The notes beneath the pieces were generated by a model. That model made no database searches, had not been told where the DNA came from, and saw nothing but the letters and a program-made list of their open reading frames with translations. From Clostridiales bacterium (GTDB lineage: Bacteria > Bacillota > Clostridia > Oscillospirales > Acutalibacteraceae), in NCBI GenBank assembly GCA_019417145.1, contig DXVY01000017.1:1-16501 (forward strand): a stretch of DNA of 16,501 bases. Reading direction: 5' to 3'. This document shows positions 15,601 through 16,501 of the stretch, piece by piece. Both the position numbers and the translations under genes were made by a program. Every line of letters starts with the position of its first letter. Position 1 is the first letter of the stretch.

Positions 15601-16501
15601 ACAGTGGAAAACGGCGAACTGATCCATGAGACGATCCCCAACTATCGTAGCACGTTTACGACCTTAAGCGTTCCTGAGCTGAGCCGGGAACTGCTGACAG
15701 GAGAAGCCGGCCTTGTGGAAGATCCCGCTGCTATCATGGAAAATAAAGCCTTATTGAACGATGAGATCATCGATAGATCTGTCATCGGCACGCCGGGTAT
15801 TACCACCCAGTCGGGATATTGTATGGTAGACGGTGATCTGGATACCAAATTCTGCTCTAACGATGCGCTTCCCGCCGCTGTTGTTTGGACCATGAAGGAA
15901 GAAACTGCCGTTGATTCCTATATCATCTATACAGGGGGAGACACCGCGCAATTTCCCCAGCGAAATCCCAAGAGCTGGGTGTTCTGCGGTTCCAACGACG
16001 GCGAACAGTGGACGGTTTTGGATTCTGTCAGCAACGCCAATCTGCCGGCCGCTAATCTGATCGGTACGGCGTTTAAGGTGAAGAATCCGGGGGCATATAA
16101 GTATTACACGGTCAGGTTTTTTGAAACAGGCTCCCCCAATGCGTTCCAGATATCGGAGTTTGCGATATATGGCGGGGAGAAACCGGCCGACCCCACCATC
16201 CAACTGGATAAATCTTCCCTCACCCTGGAGGAAGGGGAGACCGATGTCCTGGCCGCTGTCACCACGCCGGCAGACGATACGGTAACCTTTACTTCTTCGG
16301 ATCCGGCTGTGGCTGCGGTGGATCCAAACGGCAGGGTGACGGCTCTAAAGGCCGGCACGGCGGTTATCACCGTTAAATCGGCGTCGGGTGCGCAGGCGAC
16401 CTGCACCGTCACGGTCACCGCAAAGCAGGAACCGGAAATTACCCCCGGCGACCTGGATAAGGACGGGGAGGTGACCATCGCCGACGTGATGGAGGCCTGC
16501 A
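12679..16501 (+). CDS. Secreted modular protein: GLUG-like repeats, MBL-fold domain, F5/8 type C, Big_2, dockerin-like repeat (3' end outside window)
   Basis: The frame is open from the ATG at 12679 to the window edge (1274 residues), with GGAGG 8 bases upstream. Residues 1-34 are a signal peptide (cleavage after VNA or AQA). A domain starting DGFYLVASADDLLWAAE and containing FSGIFNGAGHSV leads into GLUG-like beta-helix repeats at ~115-385, with recurring GGIVG and NCxNxGxI motifs. After an unassigned region (~455-595) comes a segment (~600-700) of a kind I recall preceding MBL domains in gut Clostridia. The MBL fold (~712-985) shows ILDGG (D730), SHAHDDH with H772, H774, D776 and H777, NDTS (869-872), LLGD (D889) and VAHHG (H914/H915), the metal-site set of ComEC-like enzymes. 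Residues ~1035-1166 fit an F5/8 type C domain, ~1173-1249 a Big_2 domain, and 1257-1274 a dockerin calcium loop (D1258, D1260, D1262, D1269). Substrate is unknown; hydrolysis of an extracellular ester is inferred. Confidence 0.88.
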   Translation, partial: MKKLFRAVLSGCLALTLSTGNLLTFGSSGLHVNAQAPAMSDGFYLVASADDLLWAAENPENNYILTKDIDLSDKPEWTAIGTDEEPFSGIFNGAGHSVELGISREETAAGPHMVGLFGVVTGAVTNLTVTGSVSAKLHGGYAAPVAATLAGGKILNCTNKASITAEEIVNDKTGIMHVGGIVGAVRSGANQALVKNCTNDGEIQMKALNLPMGDGELGDGTRGALGGIVGYTCNGVAADITNCINNGNIFVNGGNDDIGGILGMTCSNNDNSIANITYCGNRGDIIVHNLQGERAAGIVAYIKNGKLSYCYNTGNILAYTDDGKTLSRRDYGTHFGLLGYANLPASCPLEMTYCYTAGEQAAEAELGVIRNPHNGMLKNNFCIEGREDWETEVNSNLHNSRGEDAIRFTSPEELLTKLTATVEDKNAYKENPVPGGYPVLYHEVPTALPDNAVGYESETKEELLGNNLSDLYFVMQAGSQADSQGLTVTAEIRKDSAVLKTVTLTKADSGALFDTGDLTYRAADGCAMFTGTAYGVDSLWTQATITVKKGNETVYTKTVDKARQSFPHPFEALPAYPDGVIGETVYNAGPGLAVDDESVTDTDSQMVVISQTSAISLRSYMEDLIHAGFEKISENSSDLNIYYLMKKDGIYYYLYYTGYTKTVRIIQDNSTTLDLSTLSQDAVGNGKTEFYVYALDYCTTGQYSETDYWSVDCGALMVIKLADDSVFILDGGHQRQSSKTAQEAFMKFLYEITGADQEKGEKIRIRGWFFSHAHDDHIYFAKAFIDSYHEDLILENILFNFPSYHVVGNGYAVSTFEVKESISRYYPDCKVAKLHSGQEFSVQGVDFQVMYTHEDNVSAEGASRVTNFNDTSTIIKMTMDGKTFMLLGDYFEGNCLLKMYSAAELRSDCVQVAHHGYNDLPELYKAIGAPLAFYSNAEANSGADPAHHNHQKYLGVINGAENVEVLFADDTQKITVENGELIHETIPNYRSTFTTLSVPELSRELLTGEAGLVEDPAAIMENKALLNDEIIDRSVIGTPGITTQSGYCMVDGDLDTKFCSNDALPAAVVWTMKEETAVDSYIIYTGGDTAQFPQRNPKSWVFCGSNDGEQWTVLDSVSNANLPAANLIGTAFKVKNPGAYKYYTVRFFETGSPNAFQISEFAIYGGEKPADPTIQLDKSSLTLEEGETDVLAAVTTPADDTVTFTSSDPAVAAVDPNGRVTALKAGTAVITVKSASGAQATCTVTVTAKQEPEITPGDLDKDGEVTIADVMEAC

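Noticed and set aside
12864..16478. Series of minus-strand open frames of 75-240 residues
   Set aside because: The plus-strand frame from 12679 is open without a stop throughout and shows recognisable domains, so these are reverse shadows of it.

Overview
The window looks like chromosomal DNA from an anaerobic, fairly GC-rich Firmicute of the class Clostridia, probably an Oscillospiraceae/Ruminococcaceae-type gut bacterium. This rests on the gene families seen: a Clostridia-type large serine recombinase with a DUF4368-like C-terminus, a zinc-ribbon plus kinase plus PASTA protein, a YerB/DUF3048 lipoprotein, a group III phosphofructokinase and a secreted protein ending in a dockerin-like repeat. 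Shine-Dalgarno sites are strong and several promoters are close to the vegetative consensus. No RNA genes or CRISPR arrays were seen.

Layout. (1) 1-835: the 3' end of a serine recombinase, probably the edge of an integrative element, with a 12-bp inverted repeat behind it and a terminator at 857-882. (2) 881-3137: a 3-methyladenine DNA glycosylase on the minus strand, divergent from an ECF sigma factor whose gene overlaps a membrane-anchored putative anti-sigma/sensor gene. (3) 3163-5568: a stand-alone leuB with its own consensus promoter, then a DUF3048 lipoprotein and a strong terminator. (4) 5644-7582: a consensus promoter, a PASTA protein whose kinase domain has lost its key catalytic residues, and a terminator. 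(5) 7599-10972: a likely PhoP box, then ppk1 followed 53 bp later by a phosphofructokinase, probably one transcript. (6) 11010-11575: a decayed IS3-family element and a short structured junction without an intact gene. (7) 11576-16501: an AraC-type regulator divergent from a very large secreted protein that runs off the window.

How the genes work together. Regions 2-5 look like ordinary chromosomal genes for repair, envelope sensing, leucine synthesis and phosphate/energy metabolism. Both edges show signs of mobile DNA. The most striking part is the right-hand module. An AraC regulator probably controls a modular extracellular protein (at least 1274 residues) made of a signal peptide, Cys-containing GLUG-like repeats, a metallo-beta-lactamase-fold domain with a complete HxHxDH motif, an F5/8 type C (discoidin-like) domain, a Big_2 Ig-like domain and the start of a dockerin-type calcium-binding repeat. 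I know of no described system with this architecture. The second notable item is the pseudokinase, and the third is the PhoP-like direct repeat in front of ppk1.
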